Made by a program: the position numbers and the translations under genes
Shown: piece by piece, positions 27,731-37,924 of the stretch
How the letters are laid out: the number at the start of each line of letters is the position of its first letter
How positions within the stretch are numbered: the first letter of the stretch is position 1
NCBI GenBank assembly: GCA_017478855.1
Contig: JAFVCX010000122.1
Span: 1-47,688, forward strand
Direction: 5' to 3'
DNA length: 47,688 nt
Origin: Muribaculaceae bacterium
GTDB taxonomy: Bacteria; Bacteroidota; Bacteroidia; Bacteroidales; Muribaculaceae
The notes under the pieces: model-generated
Seen by the model: the letters and a program-made list of their open reading frames with translations, nothing else
The model's database searches: none
Told to the model about the DNA's origin: nothing

Positions 27731-27782
27731 CAAAAAAATTTGCCCCGAATGGCTCATTCACGAGTTGTCAATTCGGGACAAA
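27731..27782 (-). terminator. Rho-independent terminator after tdh
   Basis: On the minus strand, a 12-bp stem with one mismatch (27771-27782 with 27739-27750) is followed by a T-run (27732-27738). Confidence 0.75.
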
Positions 27783-27821
27783 TGATTCGATATTCAGCGG
27801 GCCGGCCGCCGTTAGTTGTCA

Positions 27822-28778
27822 TTATTTGGCAAATTTGATGCGCAATTTTTCGAGCATGTCGCGCGTCATGGCATCAAGGTCATATTCGGGTTTCCAGCCC
27901 CACTCCACGCGAGCACAGGTGTCGTCCAAGCGGTTGGGCCACGAGTCGGCTATGGCTTGGCGCAGAGGGTCGGGTTCGAATTCCATTTCGAAGTTGGGCA
28001 CATACTCCTTGATTTTGTTGTAGATGATTTCAGGGTCGAAGCTCATCGAGGCGATGTTGAACGAGTTGCGATGCACCAGTTTCGACTCATCGGCCTCCAT
28101 GATTTCGATGGCGGCACGCAAAGCGTCGGGCATATACATCATGTCCATGAAAGTGCCGGGCTTGATGGGGCATTTGAATTTCTCGCCCTTAACCGCGCTA
28201 TAATAGATGTCGACGGCATAGTCGGTGGTGCCGCCGCCCGGAGGTGTCACATAACTGATCAGGCCGGGGAAGCGCACCGAACGTGTGTCGACACCAAACT
28301 TGAGCGCATAGTAGTTGCTCAAAAGCTCGCCCGACACCTTGGTCACACAATACATGGTGCGTGGCTGCTGAATGGTGTCTTGCGGAGTGCCGTCTTTGGG
28401 CGCGTTGGGACCAAAAGAACCGATGGAGCTTGGCGTGAACACGGCACACTTAAGCTCGCGTGCCACCTCGAGAGTGTTCATCAGCCCGCCGATGCCAATT
28501 TTCCAAGCCAAAAGCGGTTTGGCTTCTGCCACCGCGCTTAGCAAGGCGGCCAAATTATAGATGGTGTCAACGTCGTATTTCTTCACGGCATCGGCAATTT
28601 GTTGCGCGTTGGTAATATCCACCTCCATTGAGGGTCCCGACTCCAGCAGTTCGCCTTTTGGCTCAGCTCCCTTGATGTAACCAGCCACAATATTTCCCGA
28701 CGGGTAAATCTTTCTCAACTTCATCGTCAGCTCCGACCCGATTTGGCCCGTTGAGCCTATGACCAACACATTCTTCAT
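27822..28778 (-). CDS. tdh: SDR-type L-threonine 3-dehydrogenase
   Basis: This 318-residue protein is an extended short-chain dehydrogenase of the epimerase-like kind: GSTGQIG (residues 8-14) binds NAD, and the catalytic Tyr143-x-x-x-Lys147 is in MYCVTK. The sequence (FTPSSIGSFGP, MMYMPDALRAAI) resembles the SDR-type threonine dehydrogenases rather than zinc-dependent Tdh. It oxidises L-threonine to 2-amino-3-ketobutyrate. The divergent neighbour is kbl, which cleaves that product, so the two supply glycine and acetyl-CoA from threonine. This partner gene strongly supports the assignment over a sugar epimerase. Confidence 0.92.
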   Translation of the reverse strand: MKNVLVIGSTGQIGSELTMKLRKIYPSGNIVAGYIKGAEPKGELLESGPSMEVDITNAQQIADAVKKYDVDTIYNLAALLSAVAEAKPLLAWKIGIGGLMNTLEVARELKCAVFTPSSIGSFGPNAPKDGTPQDTIQQPRTMYCVTKVSGELLSNYYALKFGVDTRSVRFPGLISYVTPPGGGTTDYAVDIYYSAVKGEKFKCPIKPGTFMDMMYMPDALRAAIEIMEADESKLVHRNSFNIASMSFDPEIIYNKIKEYVPNFEMEFEPDPLRQAIADSWPNRLDDTCARVEWGWKPEYDLDAMTRDMLEKLRIKFAK

Positions 28779-28837
28779 TGTCTTGTTTATTTGGTTTTAA
28801 TCGTTGTTCATGTAATGGTGGTGACCGTAGTCGGGTG

Positions 28838-28845
28838 CAAAGTTA
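28838..28845 (-). promoter_or_regulatory. Putative -7 element for tdh
   Basis: TAACTTTG on the minus strand lies 60 bases upstream of the tdh ATG. No clear -33 box is present. Confidence 0.5.
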
Positions 28846-29022
28846 CGAAAAGGGTGACACATTCAGCACTTTTCTCGCCGTTTTTTTTCACATATCAGCT
28901 TTTTTTTGTTTCTTTGTAGTGCCTTAAAAATGAATGGCTAGACGGCTTTCCGGCAGTTGCCGCGAGTCCGGGTGCCACATGCTTACTATTTGTTTAACCA
29001 CTATATCGAAACTCTGAAATTT

Positions 29023-30213
29023 ATGTACGGTAAAATGAAAGAGTTCCTCACACGGGAACTGGCCGACATTGCAGCTGCCGGTCTTTACAAGAATGAGCGA
29101 ATCATCACTACCGAGCAACGCGCCGCCATTAAAGTGCGCCCCGATAGCGACGTGCTGAACTTCTGCGCCAACAATTATTTGGGCTTGAGCAACAATGCCC
29201 GCCTGATTACGGCTGCCACCGAGGCCATGAAAAGCCACGGTTTTGGCATGTCGAGTGTGCGTTTCATTTGCGGCACACAAGACCTGCACAAGGAACTTGA
29301 GGCCAGCATCGCACGATATTTCCACACCGAAGATGCCATTTTGTATGGCTCTTGCTTTGATGCCAACGGAGGTCTTTTTGAAGCTCTGCTCACCGACCAA
29401 GATGCCATCATCAGCGACGCGCTTAACCATGCTTCGATTATTGACGGTGTGCGCCTGTGCAAAGCCAAACGTTATCGCTATGCCAACGCCGATATGGCCG
29501 AGTTGGAGAAGTGTCTGCAAGAAGCGCAGGCACAACGCTTCCGCGTGATTGCCACCGACGGCGTGTTCTCAATGGACGGCAATGTGGCTCCTATGGATAA
29601 GATTTGCGACCTTGCCGAGAAGTATGACGCTCTGGTGATGGTGGATGAATCGCACTCGGCAGGTGTGGTGGGCGCAACAGGTCGCGGCGTGGCCGAGCAA
29701 TACAACCTGTATGGCCGCATCGACATTTTCACCGGCACGCTGGGCAAAGCCTTTGGCGGTGCGATGGGCGGATTCACCACCGGTCGCAAAGAAATCATCG
29801 ACATGCTTCGCCAGCGTTCTCGCCCCTATCTGTTCAGCAACTCCATCGCTCCGGGCATCGTGGGAGCTTCTATTGAGATGTTCAAGATGCTCGAAGAAAG
29901 CAATGCCTTGCACGACAAACTGGTGCAGAACGTGAACTACTTCCGCGACAAGATGCTTGCCGCAGGTTTCGACATCAAGCCCACTCAAAGTGCCATTTGC
30001 GCTGTGATGCTCTATGATGCCAAGCTATCGCAAGACTTCGCCGCCCGCATGCAGGAAGAGGGCATTTATGTGACGGGGTTCTATTATCCTGTGGTGCCCA
30101 AAGGCGAAGCTCGCATTCGCGTGCAGCTGAGTGCCGGCCACGAACAAGAGCACCTCGACAAAGCCATCGCCGCCTTCATCAAGGTGGGTCGCGAGCTGGG
30201 TGTCATCAAGTGA
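29023..30213 (+). CDS. kbl: Glycine C-acetyltransferase (2-amino-3-ketobutyrate CoA ligase)
   Basis: This PLP enzyme converts 2-amino-3-ketobutyrate and CoA to glycine and acetyl-CoA. It belongs to the alpha-oxoamine synthase family: LNFCANNYLGLSN at the N-terminus, MVDESHSAGVVGATGRG, and the PLP lysine Lys242 in GTLGKAFGG. The 396-residue length is normal. The ATG at 29023 (MYGKMKEFL) was chosen because family sequences begin here; the longer open frame to 28957 reads through the presumed leader. It is paired divergently with tdh. Confidence 0.94.
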   Translation: MYGKMKEFLTRELADIAAAGLYKNERIITTEQRAAIKVRPDSDVLNFCANNYLGLSNNARLITAATEAMKSHGFGMSSVRFICGTQDLHKELEASIARYFHTEDAILYGSCFDANGGLFEALLTDQDAIISDALNHASIIDGVRLCKAKRYRYANADMAELEKCLQEAQAQRFRVIATDGVFSMDGNVAPMDKICDLAEKYDALVMVDESHSAGVVGATGRGVAEQYNLYGRIDIFTGTLGKAFGGAMGGFTTGRKEIIDMLRQRSRPYLFSNSIAPGIVGASIEMFKMLEESNALHDKLVQNVNYFRDKMLAAGFDIKPTQSAICAVMLYDAKLSQDFAARMQEEGIYVTGFYYPVVPKGEARIRVQLSAGHEQEHLDKAIAAFIKVGRELGVIK

Positions 30214-30236
30214 ACATAAGCTCCACTATCCATCAC

Positions 30237-30272
30237 AAAAAAAGGAGAGGTTTTTAGGGCCTCTCCTTTTTT
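30237..30272. terminator. Bidirectional terminator between kbl and eno
   Basis: AAAAAAAGGAGAGG (30237-30250) pairs with CCTCTCCTTTTTT (30260-30272) around a 9-nt loop. It serves both convergent genes. Confidence 0.88.
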
Positions 30273-30291
30273 ATGAGAATGTCGCGCAGGC

Positions 30292-31629
<1,338 letters not shown>

Positions 31630-31652
31630 TTAACTCTTTCGTTTTGAAACTG

Positions 31653-31660
31653 CAAAGTTA
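31653..31660 (-). promoter_or_regulatory. Putative -7 element for eno
   Basis: TAACTTTG on the minus strand lies 54 bases upstream of the enolase ATG. The -33 box is not clear. Confidence 0.5.
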
Positions 31661-31807
31661 TCATTTTTTAGCCAAAACCTCATAGCTTATTACCGCAATT
31701 TTTAATAAATTAACATGCCCACCGGCTACCGATTATGGCAAGCGGGAGGGAATCCCCATCGTTAGAGAGTTCCTCCCACCTGTGCTATCATCGTGCCGCA
31801 ATCGTTG

Positions 31808-33709
31808 TCAGAACGTGAGGCTTGCGCCGGCCATCACGCCAAAGCGCTGCGCCCCCATGCCATAGAAGGTGTCGTAGTGCTTACCCAGCAGGTTGTCGCC
31901 ACGCAACCACAGCGAGAGCGTTTTACTGAAGCGGTAGTTGGCTCCGGCATAGAGGTTAAACACGTCGTCCAAGTCGAGCAGCGTCATGCGATTGGCAGCC
32001 GAACCTTGTCCCGTGGTCGGCTCTGACGAACCGTCGGGGGCAACTATCGAAGCCAGAATGGAGCGGTTGCCACGCCAATCAACGCCCACATTCACCGCAA
32101 GTCGCTTGATGGGATAGGCTTTGAGGTCGACTGTGACCACTTCGTTGGGATCGTATTCGCCAAATGAGTAGCCCTTGTAGCTCTTTTTGTAGTTGATTTC
32201 AGAATCGGCCGGCGCATACAGAATCTTGGCATTAAGCTCAAATAGCGAACGGTATTTATAGTTCAGTTCCGCACCCAGATACAAGCCTTTTGTCTTGATA
32301 TTGGCATAATGTGTGACGGCACGCTGGTTGAGCAACGTGAGAGGTGTGGCCGCGGCACCGCCGTTGGTCCAATAGGTGGCATCGGGCACATAGGCACACG
32401 GGGCACTTTGCGTCATGCCATAGCCGGCATACAGACGCGCACTGAAACCGCTGAAGGGGCCAATGTTGAAGCCGGCCTTACCATCAAATGGAGTGAATGA
32501 GTTGTACACATAGCGCATGGGGTCGCTATAGCGGTTGGTGGCAGCCAATGCCGAGAGGGTATTGAGCGTTTTTCCGCCCGTGACATCCACAAACAATGCC
32601 GCACCGTCCACCATGTCGATATCAATCTGCACCCTCGGCGCAAAGTGAACCGACTTGTCGCTACGCGTGGAGGGAATCATGAAACCAAAGTCGTCGATAC
32701 CCGCCGGTTTGGACAGGTTGAGTTTTCCCAAAATGATATCGCCGCCCACACGCGCGCGCAATGTGGTGTTCTCCCATTTGTAGTAAGGAGAAATGGTGAG
32801 CCAAAATTTATTGGTGGTGCGTTGCTCAAAGGAACTTGAGAGCAGAGTCCACGCATCGTCGTGCCCTTTGAAGTTCACATAGTCGCCCGTGAGCTCGACC
32901 CCCGCAGTGCCCGCCGTGGACAAGACATACTCACCGCCCACGGTGGCCGTGAACACGTTTTCACTTGAGCCATCCACACCGGCATAGAGTGTCTTGTCGT
33001 AGGCCGCATGGTTGAAGCCCATCTTCACATGATAGTTCACGTTATTGCCCTCGAAGATGAGTTTTCCATCCCAAGCTCCCGTCAAGCCAGCCTCAAGGAA
33101 CGACTGCTTGTTTTGGTTGTCCCACGTGCGGTCGAGGCCACCATAATAGTTAAAGCTGTCGAAGTGCAGCCTCGCCCCCAGCGAGAGCGTGCCTGCCGAA
33201 TTGTTGTTGCGGAAGTCTATGCCCAGCACATTGTCGTTGACTTTCTGCTTCAGGCGCAAATCGTCGGTGCCAATGAGCTTGGTGGGATTCTTGCTATTCC
33301 AAGTGCTGTTGTGCTGCACCCACACGCCCAGCGAGTTTTCTTCGGTGTCGATGACGCGATAGCCCGCGCTGCCCGTGAAGTTGGCATGGGTGCCGCCTCC
33401 CACTTGCAGATAGCCGCGCTTATCGCTGAAGTTATGGGCCGTGCGATAGCCATAGGGCAACATGGTGGGGATGCTGGTGGGCACCTCGATGGGAGCCACC
33501 TGACTGCTATAGGTGAGAGTGGTTTTGGTGGGTGGTGTCACTTTTTTGACCGATGGGAGCGCATGTTTTTTGGTGGCTTTTTTCTCAACGGGCACAAAGT
33601 CTTTTTCAAGGGTGATTTCCTTGTTAAGCTCTTTTTGGCCGTCTTGCGCGGCAAGCGGCAGGGCTGCGGCCACGGCGATAAGCAGTAGGATATATAGTTT
33701 CTTATTCAT
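31808..33709 (-). CDS. Outer-membrane TonB-receptor-like beta-barrel without a plug domain
   Basis: This 633-residue protein has a signal peptide (about 1-21, LPLAAQ), a linker with the ITLEKDFVPVEKKATKKH-type segment (about 30-50), and then goes straight into beta-strand repeats from about residue 80. It ends with RFGVMAGASLTF, typical of an outer-membrane barrel. The roughly 120-residue TonB plug domain expected after the signal peptide is missing. It lies 15 bases after the giant TPR gene and is probably translated from the same message. The function is unknown; the pairing suggests a periplasmic TPR partner (inference). A weak inverted repeat follows at about 31747-31780. Confidence 0.82.
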   Translation of the reverse strand: MNKKLYILLLIAVAAALPLAAQDGQKELNKEITLEKDFVPVEKKATKKHALPSVKKVTPPTKTTLTYSSQVAPIEVPTSIPTMLPYGYRTAHNFSDKRGYLQVGGGTHANFTGSAGYRVIDTEENSLGVWVQHNSTWNSKNPTKLIGTDDLRLKQKVNDNVLGIDFRNNNSAGTLSLGARLHFDSFNYYGGLDRTWDNQNKQSFLEAGLTGAWDGKLIFEGNNVNYHVKMGFNHAAYDKTLYAGVDGSSENVFTATVGGEYVLSTAGTAGVELTGDYVNFKGHDDAWTLLSSSFEQRTTNKFWLTISPYYKWENTTLRARVGGDIILGKLNLSKPAGIDDFGFMIPSTRSDKSVHFAPRVQIDIDMVDGAALFVDVTGGKTLNTLSALAATNRYSDPMRYVYNSFTPFDGKAGFNIGPFSGFSARLYAGYGMTQSAPCAYVPDATYWTNGGAAATPLTLLNQRAVTHYANIKTKGLYLGAELNYKYRSLFELNAKILYAPADSEINYKKSYKGYSFGEYDPNEVVTVDLKAYPIKRLAVNVGVDWRGNRSILASIVAPDGSSEPTTGQGSAANRMTLLDLDDVFNLYAGANYRFSKTLSLWLRGDNLLGKHYDTFYGMGAQRFGVMAGASLTF

Positions 33710-33724
33710 GACTCAAAACGGTGA

Positions 33725-36700
33725 TTATTTCTTCGTGTTATTGTTTTTCTTGGTCGAAGCCAGCGAACGAAGGCGGCTGTCGATTGCCTCGGTGATGTCT
33801 TTCTCCTTGCCGGGATAATTGTTTTTGAGGCTTTGCAGATACTCACGAGCTTGGCTGGTTTTTCCTTGTTTTGCATAAATGTCGCTCAACAAGATGAAAG
33901 TCTTCGCCAACCAGTAGTGATGAGGGGTACCGGCATCGACAAAAGCGTTGGCCGTGCGTTCGGCATCTTTGAGATTGCCTGTCTCAAACTGCAAGTTGAC
34001 CAGCTCATAAGCGGCCTGTGCACCTTCAGCACTCTGAGTATCGGCGGCAAGTTTCTTGAGGGTGGCCTGCGCGGCTTTTGCATCGCCCAGATGCGAATCG
34101 GCAATCGCGCTATTCATCATCACTTCTTTTTCCTCGGCCGCTGTGAGGTTGCCTCGACCGAGCAAATTGGCGGTGGTTTCTTTCACGTCTTGCCAACGCG
34201 CCAGCTGCTTGGCGGCACGCATCACGCCCAGCTCGGCCACGGTGCGGTTGTCGTCGCTAGATGATTGCTTGACCAAGTCTTGATAGGACGCGAGAGCATC
34301 GGCCGTTTTTCCCTGACGCATGAGAATGTCGCTGCGCATCGACATGGCATCCTCGGCAAACGAAGCGTCGGCATTGCCCTTGAGAGCTTCGTTCAAGCCG
34401 GTAAGCGCTTCTTTGAGGTTGCCTTTGTTGTAGTTATGACGAGCAATGTAGTAACGAGCCTTTGCGGCATAAGCCCCATTGGGATTTTGCTGGAGGTAAT
34501 TTTGCATCTTCTCAATGGAGGGAACGTCGGCGATGGCCGCTTTTTCGGCCGCCTCAAAGTTGAGCCGGTCGATTTCGGTCACATCTACGCGCGGGCCATT
34601 GGGCACGCTGTTGAGGAATTTCTCAAAATCATTCAGTTGCCCACGATCAGCATAGATCAGCTTCATATCCTCGGCCGCCACCTGCGCTTCTTCGCTCGAC
34701 GGGTAACTCTTGATGACCGTCTTATAGGCTTCGAGGGCGGCATCCTCGTTGTTCATGTTTTTATCGACAATGGCCATTTGCAGCAAGCCTTTGCGAGCCT
34801 CCACGCTCTTGGGATAGGTTTTGAGCAAGGTGTTATAGGCCTGCACGGCCTCTTTGCCTCTGGCCGCGGCGGCAAGGGCGTTGCCCTTATCGAGCATGGC
34901 TTGCGGAGCCAGCTCACTCTTGGGATAGGCCTTGAGCATGGCATCGATGGCAGCTACCTGCGCGTCGTAGTCTTTGGTCATGCCTAGCATCATGGCTTTC
35001 TGATACATGGAGTAGTCTTTGGCCGTGCCGGCGGCATCGCTCATGGCGGCATCGTAGCTTGCCTGCGCCGCAGTGTAGTCCTGCGTGTAGTATTGAGTGT
35101 CGCCCAAGCGATTGTAGGCATCGGCTTTGAGCTCGCCGGTGAGCTGTTTGGCATCGATGGCTTTTTTGAAAGCCTGCTTGGCCTCGGTGTAGCGCCTCTG
35201 CTGGAAGAGCGAGTAGCCCAAATTGTATTGGGCAAGAGCGTAATTGTCATCGCTGAGTGTGGCGGTGTTCACATAGTTCATCTGGTTGCTGGTGGCTTCC
35301 TTGTAGTTTCCGGCTCTGTATTGAGCTTCGGCCAGCCACAGGCGGCTCTCGTTAAGCACGGTCTTATCAAGGTTGCCCAAATCCACCGCCTGCTTCAAGT
35401 AGTTGATAGCTTGATTATTGTCGTTATTGGCCAGCGACTGCACGCCCAAGTTGTAGAGCACATATTGCTTGGCGCGTTTGACCTTGCTGCCGGGATTCTT
35501 CAGGTGGTTGATGCTGGTAAGAGCCTTTGCATAATCGGTGGTGGTGAGATAGGCATCGGTCAAGTATCCCTCCACGTTGTCCTTGTATTGCGATTTGGGA
35601 TAGTCGTTCAGGAACTGCTCAAACATGTCGATGGACTTATCGAATGGCGTGCGTGCTCCCTGATTTTGGCTGATGGCGTAGTTATAGAAAGCTGTTTCGC
35701 GCACTTTCTCGTCGTGACGCATGGCCGCGGCTTGCTCGAAAGCCCGAGCTGCGCCGTTCAAATCGTTGATTTTTAGTTTTGCCTGTCCCAAATAGAGCCA
35801 TGCGCTCTGGGCGAGGGCATCGTCTTGACCAGTGGCCAGCGGCATGAGGTTGATGGTGCGGTCGTAGTTGCCGTCCTTATAATCGAGCACACCCATCGTG
35901 TAGGCCGCTGTGCGGTAGATTTCGCCTTCGGGGCTGTCGAAATAACGTTTAAGATACACTCGCGCTTGCGCTTCGTTGCCCTGATGGTAGTAGCTCTCGC
36001 CCACCATGCGATTCAGCTCGGCATCGAAGTAATCGTTGTTTTGCTCAGAAAGAAGCACCGTCCCTTGCGCGATCACATCGGCATATTTGTGCTGATGATA
36101 TTTAATTTGCGTGATGTAGTATTGCGACTGGTATTCCAACTCGCCATCGGCCTTAATATGCAGGAAGCGGTCGAGTGCCATGTCGTAGTCGCCATTGGCA
36201 TAATCAATATAAGCCTGATAGAACTGGGTGGCAGCCCCATAGCGCCGGGTGGCAGAGAGCTTGTTGTAGAGTGCTTGCGCGTCGTCCATATTGCCCAAAC
36301 GCAGGTGGCAATAAGCTTGCCGATAGAGCAGATCTTCGTCGGAATCGGCATCTTGAGCGCGCTCACGCACGAGCGAGTAGCTCAGCAACGCATTTTCCCA
36401 GTCACCGCGATAAAAGTAATAGTTGCCTATCTTCATTTGCGCTGTGGTGGCCAAGGGGCTCGTGGGATGATTCTCTATAAAGGCGATGAGTTCATCCAAA
36501 CTCCGGCCTTCGCCACGCTCAAAGAGGCTCAACGCCTTGAGTAGCTCGGCCTCCTCGGCCACTTCGCCGGCATCGGGCAGCGTGAACAGGTGGTTGAGCT
36601 GGTCGATAGCTCCCACATAGTTGTAGCTTTCATACATGAGCCGTGCGCGTTCCAAATACCCTCGCGAACCTGTATGGCTCACCGCTGGCTGTGCTGCAAG

Positions 36701-36751
36701 AGTGACGGGCACGAGCACTCCGGCGGTCAATAGCAATTTTTTCAGTCTCAT
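33725..36751 (-). CDS. Giant exported TPR-repeat protein
   Basis: This 1008-residue protein starts with a signal peptide (MRLKKLLLTAGVLVPVTLAA) and consists almost wholly of tetratricopeptide-like helical repeats (for example YNLGYSLFQQRRYTEAKQAF), probably more than 20. It should form a long superhelix for binding partner proteins in the periplasm or at the outer membrane. There is no lipobox. I chose the ATG at 36751, since upstream in-frame codons give no signal peptide. It is transcribed with the plug-less barrel 15 bases downstream. TPR proteins serve many assembly pathways, so no precise role can be read. Confidence 0.85.
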   Translation of the reverse strand: MRLKKLLLTAGVLVPVTLAAQPAVSHTGSRGYLERARLMYESYNYVGAIDQLNHLFTLPDAGEVAEEAELLKALSLFERGEGRSLDELIAFIENHPTSPLATTAQMKIGNYYFYRGDWENALLSYSLVRERAQDADSDEDLLYRQAYCHLRLGNMDDAQALYNKLSATRRYGAATQFYQAYIDYANGDYDMALDRFLHIKADGELEYQSQYYITQIKYHQHKYADVIAQGTVLLSEQNNDYFDAELNRMVGESYYHQGNEAQARVYLKRYFDSPEGEIYRTAAYTMGVLDYKDGNYDRTINLMPLATGQDDALAQSAWLYLGQAKLKINDLNGAARAFEQAAAMRHDEKVRETAFYNYAISQNQGARTPFDKSIDMFEQFLNDYPKSQYKDNVEGYLTDAYLTTTDYAKALTSINHLKNPGSKVKRAKQYVLYNLGVQSLANNDNNQAINYLKQAVDLGNLDKTVLNESRLWLAEAQYRAGNYKEATSNQMNYVNTATLSDDNYALAQYNLGYSLFQQRRYTEAKQAFKKAIDAKQLTGELKADAYNRLGDTQYYTQDYTAAQASYDAAMSDAAGTAKDYSMYQKAMMLGMTKDYDAQVAAIDAMLKAYPKSELAPQAMLDKGNALAAAARGKEAVQAYNTLLKTYPKSVEARKGLLQMAIVDKNMNNEDAALEAYKTVIKSYPSSEEAQVAAEDMKLIYADRGQLNDFEKFLNSVPNGPRVDVTEIDRLNFEAAEKAAIADVPSIEKMQNYLQQNPNGAYAAKARYYIARHNYNKGNLKEALTGLNEALKGNADASFAEDAMSMRSDILMRQGKTADALASYQDLVKQSSSDDNRTVAELGVMRAAKQLARWQDVKETTANLLGRGNLTAAEEKEVMMNSAIADSHLGDAKAAQATLKKLAADTQSAEGAQAAYELVNLQFETGNLKDAERTANAFVDAGTPHHYWLAKTFILLSDIYAKQGKTSQAREYLQSLKNNYPGKEKDITEAIDSRLRSLASTKKNNNTKK

Positions 36752-37115
36752 ATCGAATTGTGTGATGAATAATCCATTGTTGTTAAAACGTACAAAGTTA
36801 ACGATTATTCCCCGAAAAGCCGCCATCATGGTGCAAAATCCGCCTTTTTTTACGTTTTTTAGGATACGACCGCAGGCTGGCGTGCGTTTTCGGTGTCACC
36901 ACTGCGAATCCCGGCCCTGCGCATCGGGCTTAGCCGACCCAAAAAGCATGTTTCTTGACAGGAGAAGTCATGGCACGTCGTGCCCTAAACCCTCCGCCCA
37001 AACAAGTGCCAGAAATGTTAATAGATTGGAAAAATTGGCATCGTGTGATGCCTGATTGTGGAAAAGTCACTACTTTCACAAGATTTTTCACACCACAGCG
37101 ACATTTGCACAAAAT
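36752..37115. other. Intergenic region between the divergent TPR and divIC genes
   Basis: No gene is evident in these 364 bases. The region contains the TAACTTTG element for the TPR gene at 36793-36800 (minus). For divIC I see only GACATTTG at 37100-37107, a weak match. A plus-strand frame open from 36636 to 37055 overlaps the TPR gene and lacks any family resemblance. Confidence 0.7.
36793..36800 (-). promoter_or_regulatory. Putative -7 element for the TPR-barrel operon
   Basis: TAACTTTG on the minus strand, 42 bases upstream of the ATG at 36751. No convincing -33 box. Confidence 0.5.
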
Positions 37116-37421
37116 ATGAACCTGAACTTCACACACCGCCCTCACTGGCTACCACGGTGGCTCAACTGGCCACTGGTTATTTTTGTGGCCTTCATTTGCA
37201 TGATGTTGTTCTTCGGGGACAACAATTATATGCGCATCAATCGATATAAACAAGAAATCAATGAGCTGAAAGCCGAAATCAAGGCTCAACAGGACTCTAC
37301 GATTTATTACAGCGCAAAAGTGCGTGAGCTGAACACCGACCGAGAAACACTCGAAAAAATCGCTCGCGAGAAATATGGCATGCGCCGCACTAATGAGGAA
37401 ATTTTTCTCGTGGATGAATGA
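37116..37421 (+). CDS. Septum formation initiator protein (FtsB/DivIC family)
   Basis: This 101-residue bitopic protein has one transmembrane helix (about 17-35), then a coiled coil (INRYKQEINELKAEIKAQQ, about 45-85) and the family ending LEKIAREKYGMRRTNEEIF. FtsB/DivIC binds FtsL and FtsQ/DivIB in the divisome. I chose the ATG at 37116 (MNLNFTHRP), matching usual family length. The next gene begins inside its stop codon (ATGA overlap). Confidence 0.9.
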   Translation: MNLNFTHRPHWLPRWLNWPLVIFVAFICMMLFFGDNNYMRINRYKQEINELKAEIKAQQDSTIYYSAKVRELNTDRETLEKIAREKYGMRRTNEEIFLVDE

Positions 37422-37792
37422 CAACTGAATTTTTCATGATGAAAAAAGAAAATATTTTGAACTGGCTTCTGATGGCGGGCATGGTGACCATCACGCTGAT
37501 GGCCCTTTTGCCTCTGCTCAATGTGAATCAAGAATGGATGCGGTGGGCATTTGCCGCCGGGGCCACTGCCGTGCTGGCGGTCAGGCTGCTGCAACGCCCG
37601 GCTCCGCAAGCCAATCTGCGCGTGCGCAGGCTGCTGCGCATCAACGTGATGAGCGCATTGCTGTTTTGCGCCTCGGCCGGCATGACGTTCTATAGGCAAG
37701 GCACCACCGACTGGGTGGCATTTCTCATGGCCGGCGCCGTGCTGCAAATCTACGTTTCGTTCATGCTCGACCATGAGGCGCGGCGACAATAG
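37418..37792 (+). CDS. Small membrane protein overlapping divIC
   Basis: This 124-residue protein has about four hydrophobic segments (roughly 13-33, 40-58, 75-92 and 98-117) and Arg-rich loops. I recognise no family. It starts at the ATG overlapping the divIC stop by 4 bases, which implies translational coupling, so its role may relate to division or envelope assembly (inference). An in-frame ATG at 37436 is an alternative start. The stop is TAG; in-frame continuation reaches TAA 15 codons later. Confidence 0.75.
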   Translation: MTTEFFMMKKENILNWLLMAGMVTITLMALLPLLNVNQEWMRWAFAAGATAVLAVRLLQRPAPQANLRVRRLLRINVMSALLFCASAGMTFYRQGTTDWVAFLMAGAVLQIYVSFMLDHEARRQ

Positions 37793-37877
37793 GGCATGAC
37801 GAGCCTCGTCGCAGGCATCACGTGTTTGAAAAAAACCTAATAAATGCTATAATCCACCTCACTTGCACATTTTTTTG

Positions 37878-37885
37878 TAATTTTG
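37878..37885 (+). promoter_or_regulatory. Putative -7 element for the barrel-lptC operon
   Basis: TAATTTTG matches TAnnTTTG and lies 39 bases upstream of the ATG at 37925. It overlaps the start of the longest open frame (37883), so that start is unlikely. Confidence 0.55.
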
Positions 37886-37924
37886 TCGGTTCAAAGTGTT
37901 TTGGATTCAAATAGAGCAACCACT

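Noticed and set aside
36636..37055. 139-codon plus-strand frame between the TPR gene and divIC
   Set aside because: It overlaps the antisense start of the TPR gene and has no recognisable domain.
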